Assembly (NCBI RefSeq): GCF_963576545.1
Contig: NC_083655.1
Location: 19,824,204-19,888,203, forward strand
DNA length: 64,000 bases
Direction: 5' to 3'
Source: Limanda limanda
Taxonomy: Eukaryota; Chordata; Actinopteri; Pleuronectiformes; Pleuronectidae
Shown here: positions 48,901 to 60,180 of the stretch, piece after piece
How positions within the stretch are numbered: position 1 is the stretch's first letter
How the letters are laid out: each line of letters begins with the position of its first letter
The notes under the pieces: model-generated
What the model was told of the DNA's origin: nothing
What the model saw: the letters and a program-made list of their open reading frames with translations, nothing else
The model's database searches: none
Program-made: the position numbers and the translations under genes

Positions 48901-48936
48901 CAGACGAGCTTGACGAACAGAACGCTAAAAGCCAGC
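48901..48936 (+). CDS. Candidate second coding mini-exon (36 bp)
   Basis: Bounded by the acceptor ending ccctcag at 48,900 and the donor gccagC|GTAAATAG at 48,937. In the phase set by the first exon it encodes the A of MSA followed by DELDEQNAKSQ, then leaves one base for the next codon (entry and exit phase both 1, length divisible by 3, so it could be skipped without a frameshift). Using the alternative acceptor at 48,890 gives a stop after nine codons. No third exon was found in the rest of the window, so the next exon is either unrecognised or beyond 64,000. The gene is not identified. Confidence 0.45.
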
Positions 48937-48984
48937 GTAAATAGCAAGTTGGCCTTGATTATTTCAATTTTAACTTTTGAGAAG

Positions 48985-49054
48985 GGTCAGACTGGGGATC
49001 GAACTGCCGACCTTCAGGTTGGAGGACGACCACTCTACCCCTCAGCCACAGCCA
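48985..49054 (-). repeat. tRNA-derived SINE head with intact Pol III boxes
   Basis: Read on the minus strand the segment gives tggctgaggggtagagtggtc (A-box-like, from about 49,047) and gcagttcgatccccagtc (B box, about 48,991-49,008). This is the tRNA-like head of the same SINE type as at 42,597. The body is missing. It sits about 50 bp after the candidate exon 2 donor. Confidence 0.65.
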
Positions 49055-49574
49055 AAGATGCACACACACTCCCTTCATCGTCTCAGTGTTTGTTACTTTG
49101 CAGATACTTAAGTTAGATAAAACAAAACCACAGTTTACCACTGCACTGCTGTTATGCCTGCGCCTGGGGAGACCTGAGCTCTGTGTTTCTAAATGAGATG
49201 TGTGCATTGGGCTGACACTGTTTTGTCACCGTGTGGTGTACTCATTTGTGTTTGTCATTGAGTTACCTTTTCTTGGTCCAAAGAGGAGGCTGAGGGTGGA
49301 GCCTGCTTAAATACCGAGGCCCAATAAATGGACCAGACCAAGAGCTTCATCAGCACGGGGGCTATGTTTTTTCGGCTGGGGTTTTATTTATTTTCCACAT
49401 TGTTTCCCTCTTTCATATCTATATACTGCAATCAGCCTTTATGTATATATGGACGAGCAGGTCTACTTATAACCAAAGGGTTGTCTGTACAATCACAGTC
49501 TCCCCCCTTCCACGTGAGCAAGTATGCTCAGGTAAGATACTGGACCTCAAATTGGCAGCGGTCAGTGATGTATG

Positions 49575-49645
49575 ATAAAGAGAGTGCTGCACAAAGATGC
49601 ACTGTGTCAATGGTCTAGAAAAGTGCTATAGAAGCATTATGTTAA
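49575..49645 (+). repeat. SINE tail fragment
   Basis: Contains gtgctgcacaaagatgcact (49,585) then tctagaaaagtgctatagaa (49,613), the same order as the SINE tail at 38,030 with the centre deleted. Confidence 0.55.
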
Positions 49646-51257
49646 CCATATGTCTCCTTCTTGTCTTAACCTATTTTACTCATTAGTTGATAACGAATTA
49701 TGATCTTAACTTGCTTGTTTTTTCATTTCTTTATTTTTCTATCATCAATACCAAAAACACATTCATTGTTTAGGTAAACTTGCTAAGCTATAAATATATA
49801 TTATTGGAAATGTTACTACATTTAACATAAAAATCCACACATGTCTATATATAATACATTTTCTACACAATGCACAATTTAGGAAACTGTTCAACATTAA
49901 TCTTCAGATTAAACACTTTCATTTATTTCATACAGTTTTTGTCCATATAAATATATATATATATACTGTAACACTCTTGCAGTGTAAACAGCACTTTACA
50001 GTATCACAATGTAAACTACATTCATAAACACTTGGGTAACAGCTTCATAGCATATGGAATTCCCCATAATGTTGACACGTGATTGTTTTCTCCTTCAAAT
50101 TAAACACCAATCGACCATATTACTAATGCTGCTTGAATTATCTAAGTAGAATGAACATATATGAGTTGCGGTTCTAACAGAGGTGACCCACACAGTTCTG
50201 CACTGTTGCGTCATGATGAGTGTTTTGGTTGTACTGGCTCCACTGAGACTGGGACTGCCCCTGAGTTTGGACTCATTCATTCAGCGTGTGTCCGTGTTTT
50301 CTTTCAGTGCACTTCCAATTTAAAATTAGACTCTGGATTTAATTCGAACCGGATCAGTGGATTTGCAGCGTCACAGTCTGCAGGGACAAGGCACTCTTCT
50401 GGAGCTCCATTTGTGATTTAAACACATTATTCAGCTGTTGTTTTATACATTAAAATCTGAGCTAACAGGGTTGTTTTTTTTCCTTGGATCTTTGCGCAAA
50501 ATGTCTTATCAGTTTGCATTTCATTGAATCTCTCAGTACACCTGACACGCCGCACTGTGCCTTCTTTGTTTACCATCATCGCAGGTTTGGTGCTGTCTGA
50601 GTTGATGGATGTGTCCTGCAGGAGTTCCATTCTCACTAACAGCCAACACATCGACAAACGCCACTGCATCTTATAACAAGGACAGCTTGATTGATTAATT
50701 TCCGTGCTGTTGCCTTCATTTATAATTACTGTTATATTTTTATGTCGTTACCACAACCGGCTCCCCCACAGGCTGATGGATAATACATCTCTATCCACTC
50801 TTGCACTGGCCTTAATTGAGTCTCTGTAATGCAAAATCACTGAGTTTATTAAAGGCTGAGTTTCCACATAGCGATAAAGAGCTGCAGCCACTGTCTGTCC
50901 ATTTTATGAGTTTAAGAATATGAGTTAAAGTACATCTCTGTGTAGAACTATTTTTCTTTCACTGAATTTGCCCTAAAAAATCTGTACCATTTGAACATCC
51001 GTAACTAATCTTGTCTATGGAAGCCTAAACATGCTTTATAAAGGGCATAGGTGCATTACTATGAAAAGGCATTTTTGAAGAATGATATTTGATCGTCCCA
51101 GAACTAATAATTTCAAGAGTAATCCCGGGTCATTTTGATAGGATTACGAGTACCGGGGCCAAGCCATCATTGGCGATGATTACTGATATCAAGTTAAACA
51201 CAACAAATGAGACCATGCTACCTTTTAATTTAAATAAAACAACAATAGCGGTGTAGT

Positions 51258-51272
51258 CCCCCCCCCCCCCCC
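51258..51272. repeat. Poly-C tract (15 C)
   Basis: Uninterrupted run followed by atcccccatcc. Confidence 0.9.
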
Positions 51273-53051
51273 ATCCCCCATCCTTGCAACTAGTTTGTAC
51301 CATTTCAAAGTCTCTTTCAAATGTAGAAGAGAAATGTGTCCTCCCGAACCAAATTGATGGATCGTACTCACACCAACCCACCTCAGCAGTCATTGCTTGT
51401 GAGTGTCAAATAAAAGAAAAGACTATAAAAATAGAGTATGGCAGAAAATACCAAAGACAAAACACAGTCAGTAGCCTACGAAGGTCACTTATACTGTGTC
51501 CTCTGAAGAATGCCCCTTGTGAATTTGGGCCCTGCTAATCTAATGGGGAGGATGATGCTCAAAGAGAGAGACCCACAGGAAATGATCCCCAACTCTGCGG
51601 TTCCTCTCAGCTCTATGTCTTGGCCCAGTCTCCTTGCTGGAGAGTATAAGAGTTGGACTGTTTCGTTACATGTGACAACATATCATTGTTGTGCTTACTG
51701 CTCGCCCCCACATTGACAGCAGCAATTGCAACTATTGAATCCATCCAGGCTCGCACTAGAACTGGTTGGCAATATTGCATCTTTACTTAAACAGAACCAA
51801 AAGTGCTGTGTTTTTCCAAAAGCCATATATATATCATTACTTTGTGCCTTACGGTTCCATTATTGTCCATAAACTGCTAAAACACATCACTGAGCCACAC
51901 TTGCACTGGATGATATGGTCTTTCATCACCATGAAGACCCACACTCAGTCCCACACACTCGGGCACACACACGATCCTGCAGTGGCCTAATGGCTCATTT
52001 GAAGATTGTGGTCTTTCTTTTATAACCAACGTCAAACCTATGTCTGTTTTCTCTTGATATGTCTACTGCCATTATCCAAAAAAAGCATAATGTTACAAAA
52101 GAAGAATTTCTAAAAAGCCTGAAAAGAAGAAGGAAAAGCACTTCCATGCTCACATCAGCCGCCTCATTCACGCTTCACCATCACCTTGTTTGCTAGAAAC
52201 TGACATATATAATCATATTCATAATTACCTATCTAACATGGAACGTCCACCAACCCGTTGTTGAAACCATTAGCTTACAACTAAAAAAGATAAATTCAGT
52301 TTGAAAAAAAGTACTTTTCATCTAGAATGAGGCATCAAAATGAAATGTGTGCAGGAGGCCTCTGGCAGCATTACAATGGTAGTAATAGTAACAGTAGTTG
52401 GTGAATCACCCATTTATTCAATAACTCTTTTATTGCGAACTGAATATGGACAGAATATGGACTACAAATGAATAATTGAAGTGAGAAATCGCTCTGATTG
52501 CAGTGCTCATGCTTTTGATCGCTTCTGGGTATACTAAAGTTATTCTAGCTATTTTGAAAAAGTAAAAACCTTTCTTATTGCCCCTTTGAACTTTGACTTT
52601 TTTAATATCTGTTGGATTTGTGTTATTGCCACTTCTCTTATCCTCCACCCCCCCCACCCACCCGTTCTCCCTTGTCCATTTCTGCCATCAATAGTATTCC
52701 TGTGGCCCGTCCACCTCATTTCCACTGGGTCCATGCCTTAGGAAGACGAATGAGCTGTGTCTGATGTACAATCCTGCAGGTGAGAATTCAGCCAAGAAAA
52801 TCTGACTTTGCTGAATGAGCATCTTACAGAATGTAGGCCCCAGAACAAAGAATGCCCGGCCTCTCACCGCAATCTTAAGGGTTGGGAATGGGGTGGAAAT
52901 TATCACTCTTAAATCTGCCATGGCCCTAAAGACTGATGTTCACCGTTCTTTCATCTATTCTACTCGAACTGTTAGCGCAGACAAGGTCAATCTGGCTTGT
53001 CAGACCCCCCCCCCCTCCTGGCTCTGGATTGCTCTCCAGGACACTTCAGGA

Positions 53052-53143
53052 TCCCAGAGTGGCTGGATGAGGCTGTGTGCCCCTGAATACATCAGGCTCC
53101 CAGAGTGGCTGGATGAGGCTGTGTGCCCCTGAATACATCAGGC
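53052..53143 (+). repeat. Perfect tandem duplication, 46 bp x 2
   Basis: Copies at 53,052-53,097 and 53,098-53,143 are identical; each begins tcccagagtggctggatgag and ends aatacatcaggc. The identity suggests a recent duplication or an assembly artefact. Confidence 0.95.
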
Positions 53144-53639
53144 TCTCCACTTACTTTGCACCTGTGACTGCACAGCATTTGTCTTCATGTGTTTTTGCAT
53201 GTGTCCCCGTGATAAGGGGAAAACTTTTGTCTCTGTACATGCTGAAGAGTGTAATTGTCAGACCGCTAATTCCTGCTCTTAGACAACCACTTGCTCTGCC
53301 CAGCAGCCTCTTAAGAGGCCCTGCTGTGTTCAGTTTGACCTACAACTTTCAAGTCAATGTCTCCCTGACTTCCTTTCCTTCCTCTTTGAGGATAATTACA
53401 GACCTCGATCTCACTTGGGTATTAAATCGCTTAGTCATTCCATTTATTTGAGGATCCAATGTGCAAAGAATTAAAAGCATTTTGTCAAGCACTGAGCCAC
53501 TGAGTCGATATTTGGCCTCAGCACACTGAAGGAGATGATGTTGTTGGACAGCCAATAGATTTGGACAGCCGGTCAGGCAGTGTGGGCTATCAGAGCAAGA
53601 ATGTGCTCAGATGGCAATAAATCCTACCATATCCTGTTG

Positions 53640-53835
53640 CCCTCTGTCAATTATGGGCTATAATCCCTTTCTTTTCTGAGAGTCAAATGGCCTCTCGGCA
53701 CAGCTCACTCACTGGAGTGCCGAGCTCAAGCACTGGTTTCCACTGCAAAGAGAAGTAATGAGGAATAGCAATTACCATAATTACCACTGAGCACAGGTCT
53801 ATAACTGTCCAAGGGCCTGGCAGGGAAACTTTTAC
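53640..53835. promoter_or_regulatory. Candidate conserved non-coding block
   Basis: Repeat-free, with homeodomain-type words caattaccataattaccac (53,770) and tcaattatgggctataatcc (53,646), and a partly inverted pair (cggcacagctcactc and gagtgccgagctc, about 53,696-53,728). This is a composition-based guess only. Confidence 0.3.
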
Positions 53836-53883
53836 ACAAAATTTCAATTCCAAATCTCAATTTCAAAAACATATTAACTCAGT

Positions 53884-54309
53884 ATGCAGTCGGAAGGAAA
53901 ACGCATACGTGGTGAAATTTTTTTTAATAGTTTGGATAGGGCCCGTCGATTCAGAAAAAGGCAAATCTTAATATACATGCATATTTTATGTTCATTTTGT
54001 TTTGTGACAAATGTTTTGGGATGGATCTATCATGTTTTAAAATGGAAATTTTGCAAAGCACAATGCCAAATCCTTATAGATCATTTTTACCAGTTTGATG
54101 TGAAAGAATTCGATTGGCGTTCCTTAACCAAATACAAACCACTTTACACTATGGTTGTCCACATACTTTTTAACAATCTAACAAGCTGTCTCTATGTGGA
54201 AATGTTGGCTGGTCCAGACTTTGGTCCTGACAAAAATATCTCAACTGGTAAGGATCAAAGCAACATTATTAAACTCTTACAGAACTTTAAGCAGCGTCCA
54301 CTTGTGTGA
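53884..54309 (+). other. Unassigned 141-codon open frame
   Basis: ATG at 53,884, stop at 54,309. The predicted protein is basic, with one hydrophobic segment around residues 28-52 (ILIYMHILCSFCFVTNVL) and no motif I know. It is the longest frame in the window that is neither LINE- nor SGNH-related and is longer than expected for such A+T-rich DNA. The DNA at about 54,152 (atggttgtccacatactttt) resembles a phrase found near ends of fish Tc1-like elements, so it may be transposon-derived. It may also be chance. Confidence 0.2.
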
Positions 54310-54959
54310 TTAATTCTCTTCAGTGCCGTGTCTGAGCCATGAGAATGTTTTCATGTAGACTCTGATTGCTTAGTCCCACAACACGACTGACATAACTGAA
54401 AAGTGGATATTACCTATTTACCCAGCTTCCAGAGTCAGAGGAGCTGCCGCTGTAACAAATACAGATTACACAACAAAATATTCATCAATTTCCTTGTTGA
54501 ATATCAGAGATAAACGCTGGTATTTAAAGACTTCTAGGTCTTTTTGTCTGATTAAATATAGGTGAGCCACATTCTATTAGCAGTGTTGCTGTGTCCCTGA
54601 AAAATAGCTAGCTACCTCCTGATAGAGGAAAAACTAGAAAAAACAAATTAAAAGAAAAAGACCATTGGACAACCAGACTGAAGATGAATGAGCTGCAAAA
54701 CTGCCACAACCATGGAATACCCCCTTGGCATCTAAAACTCGGAGGTATGAAATCTCTTCCATTTGCCACCACATACTTCTGCAAGTCTAGCTTTTCTAAA
54801 TTAAAGGTCCTGAAAACAAAGCCCAGAGCATTTCTGCAAGTGGAGAATGACATTTGTCTGGCACTGACAGCCATACAACCTAGGATAGATATATTGTAGG
54901 AGCCACCAAACCCACCTCTACCACTAGTGTGGGACCAAGTATACACACAGAGACAAACA
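54310..54959. other. Intron-like or intergenic DNA, nothing recognised
   Basis: The opposing ORFs 54,608-54,946 (minus) and 54,684-54,899 (plus) overlap and have no domain. Confidence 0.5.
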
Positions 54960-55030
54960 AACTGGGGGGGCCCCGCAAGAGGCTTATGCTATTTTGGGGT
55001 CCTTGGCATGGAAAAGTTTGGGAACCCCTT
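54960..55030. mobile_element. hAT-type transposon end fragment
   Basis: Ends in ggaaaagtttgggaacccct, the inverse of the AGGGGTTCCCAAACTTTT end of a common vertebrate hAT family, preceded by attttggggtccttggcatg, which also fits. The opposite end was not found. Confidence 0.55.
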
Positions 55031-56400
55031 ACCTAGAGTATCTGTGTCACTTACGACTTCATCAAGACTGACCAGTCTCTCGACTTAGTCATAGCTTGCA
55101 TTCATGATTCTGTGATCCCCTTATCTGAAACAGGGGCCGTCACAATCTAATTTAGTCTGATCACAGCATTGGGAGACATCTGAAAAGACACCGTTTTTTT
55201 TTTACATATAGGATTTTTCAATTGTCATGCTCAAATTATTACATAATGAGTTCCATCTTACATCTTGGTTGATATTGTTTGTCCAACTTTAAAGAATGAG
55301 CACATGGCAATGCATCTGTTGTCTGATTATCCTTAATGGCTTCTTGGCTCTGCTAGCATTAGCTTGAAGGTCAAAAGGACACAACGGGGGAAAGATAATT
55401 GCAGAGCTGACTTTGGAGATTCACTTAAATCATGTCTATCCCTGATGATAAAATACAATCTGGAACGCAGCATATTTCTCTTATTTTATGTGAATTACAC
55501 CCTTGAGCAATTATGAGTACGGAGGAAGAGGAACGAGGCCAGTGGAGGAGAAGCAGGGAGAGAGAAGAGTTCATGAAGAGAAAACCCAGTGGAAAGGATG
55601 ATCTATGTGAGCAGCTCTCTATTGTGAATTAATTTAAAACACAAGCCAAATACCACTGTCACAACACGAGCCTTGAAAAAATTAGCTTCAATAATTCATG
55701 CAAACGCCTGTGACCGTGATTTATTTGCTGTTCTCCACTCTGCCTAAATTAGCCATGAAGAGTGATATAACATTTGCAGGCGTTGCACAAATGATATGTA
55801 GGTTGTATGTTTTGTGATAACTGATGCAATTTATCTTGTACAACGAAATGAGTCAGGCCTGACTTGAGAGGTCCTGTATCTTTCTTTCTGCAGGGAATTC
55901 ATTTCTTAAAGTAGTTCCCACTGGTGCTCATGTCATAAAATATGGGCCAAGTCAGTGTTTCACTTTTACAGCTATGTGAGAGCCAAACAATATTTATCCC
56001 TATCGTCTTTACACTGTGAGGCTTCTGGACTTCTCTGCTAACACGCTGGACTCTTTATGGTTTTATAATTTTCTATATTCAGATCAACTCTGACCAAAGT
56101 CATTAATTTTCTTAATTTTAAGCAGTTAGTAATTTGTCTGCCTAATAAGACTTTGCTGCAATATACAGTCTTGGATATTCACATAATTACCTCTTCGGAT
56201 CAAGAGATCCCTAAGACACTGATTTGATAGAAACTGATTTGATAAGAATGGTCAGGAGTTGTACCCTCTTGATGTAGTTGATAAAGGCATCACCCAAGAA
56301 ACGTAAGCAACTATATACATGTATATATTACACTCGGCCTCTTTCACGAATGTTCATACCATACATAGACTGTATATAAAATTGGATGACATGGTAACTC
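55031..56400. other. Intron-like or intergenic DNA with a possible conserved block
   Basis: No gene recognised. The stretch 55,640-55,830 is described separately as a candidate conserved non-coding block. Confidence 0.5.
55640..55830. promoter_or_regulatory. Candidate conserved non-coding block
   Basis: Free of recognised repeats and ORFs, rich in homeodomain, POU and Fox-type words: ttcaataattcatgcaaacg (55,687), ctgtgaccgtgatttatttg (55,708), gcctaaattagccatgaaga (55,742). The texture resembles developmental enhancers of vertebrates. No conservation data are available here. Confidence 0.35.
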
Positions 56401-56576
56401 ATCAAAACAAGGGTTTTGATCAATAGTGGCTGGTTGCCTTGTGGGTCATAAACACTAACTCCTCCATGTTAGTGTTTGTGACTGTGGAGGTGAGGGGGCT
56501 GGGAGAGAACCCTCACCTGCACCACGGAGGATCAATCAGCGCAGGTGAGAGCTGTTACCCTCACCTCCACAGTGAC
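56401..56576. repeat. Cluster of inverted repeats (three or four hairpins)
   Basis: Three neighbours: an 8-bp stem atcaaaac/gttttgat (56,401-56,420); a 10-bp stem aaacactaac/gttagtgttt (about 56,449-56,477); and a 19-bp stem pairing at 18 of 19 positions (56,478-56,496 with 56,558-56,576, core actgtggaggtgaggg). Inside the last is a further 9-bp stem ctcacctgc/gcaggtgag (56,512-56,520 with 56,541-56,549). No transposase or RNA family is recognised. Confidence 0.85.
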
Positions 56577-56870
56577 ATATGCCAAACTAAATAGTTTTTT
56601 TATTTAATGGTTTCTGTCATTTATGGCAGTTTTTTATCAGACATGTATGTTGATGTGTTTTAATTGACTAATTGGGTGCTATTAAAACAGGGTCAAACAT
56701 CTTGATTGACAGCTGAGACTGAGTTGTAATTGGTGAAGTGTATGTATGGGAGGGACCTCGATACCACTGCTCCTTCACCCAATTACTGTGGCACAGACTT
56801 TGACTCCAAATGCACAAGATGGCAGCATTTGTATCTAGGACATTGTATACAGTCTTACAGTTCATACCCC
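56577..56870. repeat. Possible dispersed fish repeat
   Basis: Words cttgattgacagctgagact (56,701), gtgtatgtatgggagggacc (56,737), ctgctccttcacccaattac (56,767) and atgcacaagatggcagcatt (56,811) resemble a repeat often seen in fish DNA. Limits and class are unknown; the hairpin cluster just upstream may belong to it. Confidence 0.35.
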
Positions 56871-57194
56871 CATATTTTATCTTAACTGGTGCATGAGTTG
56901 AATCAAATCTTTAGTCAGATTGCATTTTTCAATGTGTGGGGGAGGAAAATACACTCAAGCACAGTTTTGGAAAATTTGTTGATAGAAATATTTCATCAGA
57001 ATGAGTGTTTCTGACACCATGTTTCCAAACGGATTTGCTTTCATACCACAAAATCTGCCTGGTAATGAGATAAACATATGAAACATTTGAATAATGTGGA
57101 TCTCACATTACTCTTTGAGTAACTTAACGCAACACATTATGCCTTACTGTCCATGTGGCCAGGCATGTGGTGGTCAATCTGAATGTAAAACTAG
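56871..57194. other. Intron-like or intergenic DNA, nothing recognised
   Basis: A+T-rich, no gene or repeat family recognised. Confidence 0.5.
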
Positions 57195-57532
57195 AATGGC
57201 ACTCAGTTAAGTGCATACCGCCACCAACACCTGATTTAAAATGTTCAAACTCAAATATAGAAGTCCATTAAATTAACCTGTTTTGCATTAAGATCCATAT
57301 ATTATTCAGTTGGTAAATTGTTAGAAAATTTCAAAAACGCCACTGTGAAGAAATTCCTGGATCCACCCCATGATCTGGATCTGCACTATAATTCTATATC
57401 TATATAAGATTCTATAAATCTTTCCCGACCCATACCACATCCTTCCATTCAGTTTTATGGAAATAACTATGTAACAGTGCTAAGAAACAAACCCCCAAAC
57501 CAAAGGACAGGGGTGAAAACATAACCTCCTAA
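57195..57532 (+). repeat. Widely dispersed metazoan repeat ending in gaaaacataacctcct
   Basis: Ordered words cataccgccaccaacacctg (57,217), agaaattcctggatccaccc (57,349), atgatctggatctgcactat (57,370), 'cccgacccataccacatcct' (57,424), 'ttcagttttatggaaataac', then gggtgaaaacataacctcct (57,511). This matches a repeat found in fish and many aquatic invertebrates whose right end is usually aacctccttggcggagg. The copy is diverged. I recall the consensus but not its class with certainty; a non-autonomous DNA element is likely. Confidence 0.6.
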
Positions 57533-60180
57533 CAAGGGTACACACAAGCCGTGTGGCCGCATTACACCACAGTAAGAGAACCAGGTGGAATAGGGACTGT
57601 CTTGAAGAATCAGAGTCACATGACAAGACAGAAACATGACTCGTGTGCACAACAGCGATTCTTCTTCATTTTGTTCAGCTGGTGCACATTCCTGCACACC
57701 AATACTTCACTAAGTGGCCACTGCCTTAGTTACACCTGCCTGCTAAAGCAAAGAGACCGCTCCTCCAAACATCCCATTATGTTGCTATAGCTCAGTACAC
57801 CCAGCATGCAAACACAGCAAAGAGGTTCAGTTACTGTTTGACTAAATCTCAAAAAGAGCCAGATGCTCGTTTACATGACTCTGAATGAGGTGTGATTGCT
57901 GGTGCCAGGCAAACAGCTTCAACTCCTGGGTTTTCCTTCACTAGAGTGGCAACAGTTAACAGTCAGATAAACAAACATTACAAAAAGCAGCTTGCAGCTC
58001 CATGGGGCTGAAAGACTTGGTCACCAAAGACTTGGTCACCAAGATAAGTCATAGGAGACTTGTTAAAACTGACAGGAAGGACATGTAGTATCCAGGGCAG
58101 AAATTGTTTTAAAAAATTTGGAATAATTGCAACAACTTCCTAGGTATTATTTTACATTAACAGTGTGAAGCAGTGTGTGTACACACACATGTACATAATG
58201 TAGGCACGGACAGCTCCTTCCAAAACAAAACAAAAAGTCTTTGAAAGGTTTAAATCATAAAACAAAGATTTGCAATGATTTAAACCCAGCTTTAAAGCAT
58301 TGCATGAAGTCTAAATAGGCTGGGAGAAAAAAAAGAACCTCTGCAAACATTATTTTAAGTTTTTCTCAAAACTGCAGCCCTCTTTTTAGTATTTCTCCAA
58401 CCCATTTTCAGGGTTTCCAATGTGTCACAGTTCGCCCAGTGCATCAGTTTGTTTTCCAGGTTTGAAAGCTTGTAAATGGTGATCTGAAAACTGTTGCAAG
58501 TATGTTGAAAAGGTTCTCAAACATTGAATGATTTTGAAGATCATATCCGTGTTTATAAACTTGTCAAAGGTACAACTGTACTCCTATTGCAGAGTTTGGA
58601 TGACAATACACACATACATATAAGGGCCAAGTGATTGTTAAAACAACTAAAGCACATTTGGGTTTGCCGAGCCATGAAAATGTCCAGGTTTTTTGGAGTT
58701 TGCCTTTCACTTATGAATAACAAAGCAGGAGATTCTCATCAGATGCATCACAGCAACAGAAAAACCTCTTGTGAGTTCAGGCAAGGGGTGGCACAGTGTG
58801 CTGGAGCCAGGATGTAAAGTATACATTCTGCTGCAAGGTTCATGTGTTTTGTTTAAACCACATCAACAACCAAATATACATTTTATAAATACATAACTGA
58901 AAGATGGTATAAAAGCTGAAGCTGAGGAGCACCAACGCTGCTGTAGGCAGATGATAAAGGAGGCTTGTGCTACCAAATATATACATATACAGATATATAC
59001 ATCTTTTAAGGTTCAACAAAGGCTTTCAGTTGCACAAATGAATGCCTCCATAATTAAGGCAGATGTGAAGGAATCGTTGACCATCCTCACACATTATATC
59101 TGTTCACCATTAGGACAATAAAGCTTGTCTCATTCAACACATTCTCCTTTCTCTCCAAGCAATACCCAAGGTCAGGTTATAGATAAAGGGCCACATAGCA
59201 GTGCATTGTATTGTCTACACTCATGGACTTTTATATCTAATTCAGATGCCTCAGACAGAGAGGCACCAACACTTCAATTATTTTCTAAATTCCACCAGTA
59301 GCAAGACGTAAGGACACAACATGGTTTAGGAATGCAAGCTTTAGGCCTAACTATGCAATAGGAGTGTGAACATCTTTATGTAAGGGAGGGTAACAGCAGT
59401 TCTGGATGCCTTTCATGGATGTGCTGTTAGAATGTGTGTCACAGCGTGAGGGAGATATATATTGGGATGCTATGGGAGACATATTCAATTTCTCATGTTA
59501 CTCTGTTAGTGTTTGTATATTGTTTCACCTTCTGGTCTCCTTGATGCATCAAGTCTACTACGTGTATTCAGTTTATTCATGTGTTCGTTTATTTAAAAAG
59601 GGACAGAGGCCATAAAGAAATTATCAATGTAAAATATGCCAGAATTAGAGTGGAGTCTGGGATCCCTGGGCATATGTTACAGAGTAAACCTGTAAGAAGA
59701 ATAGAAGATTGAAAGATATGGCAGTCAGCTATAAACAATAGAGCCAGAAAATGAAGAAAGGAGATTATTAAAGTTAATTAAAATATCATTCAGAGGTATC
59801 AGAGTTTTATAATGCAAGAAATACAAAACATTTAAATGACAGATGGTTCTGTTTACAGGAAAGTGGAACAAATAAGACCCCTCTACCGCAAATGAAAAGT
59901 GTCATGAGCTTCGCTATGAGAGAGCTATTCATTATCACAGTTTTTTTGACCATATACCGTTTTCTACGTATCTTGTTAAATTAAGGCTATCTACCTATGA
60001 TAGTGTCTGTGAATAGCAACATAACTACAGGGATCATATGTGCTTTATAGACTAATATCTTGTAGAAACCCATAGCAGACTAACGAGTTATGTTCTATGT
60101 ATGATTCTATTGTGGAGTGTCTCCTTATCTCCTGCAGGCCTTGTTATAAACACCTTTTCCAACCATGCAGGCTTATCATT
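57533..60180. other. Intron-like or intergenic DNA, nothing recognised
   Basis: A direct repeat 'agacttggtcaccaa' occurs twice in succession at about 58,012-58,042. No gene recognised; the small ORFs have no domain. Confidence 0.5.

Larger units (their letters stand above)
49055..53051. other. Intron-like or intergenic DNA
   Basis: No further exon is recognised. A run of 15 C is at 51,258-51,272 and a TA-rich run at about 49,950. The part at 50,755-50,890 (ggctgatggataatacatct, ccttaattgagtctctgtaa) is repeat-free and might be regulatory. Confidence 0.45.

Noticed and set aside
57995..58045. Direct repeat as a CRISPR-like or satellite array
   Set aside because: Only two adjacent copies of a 15-base phrase; no array.
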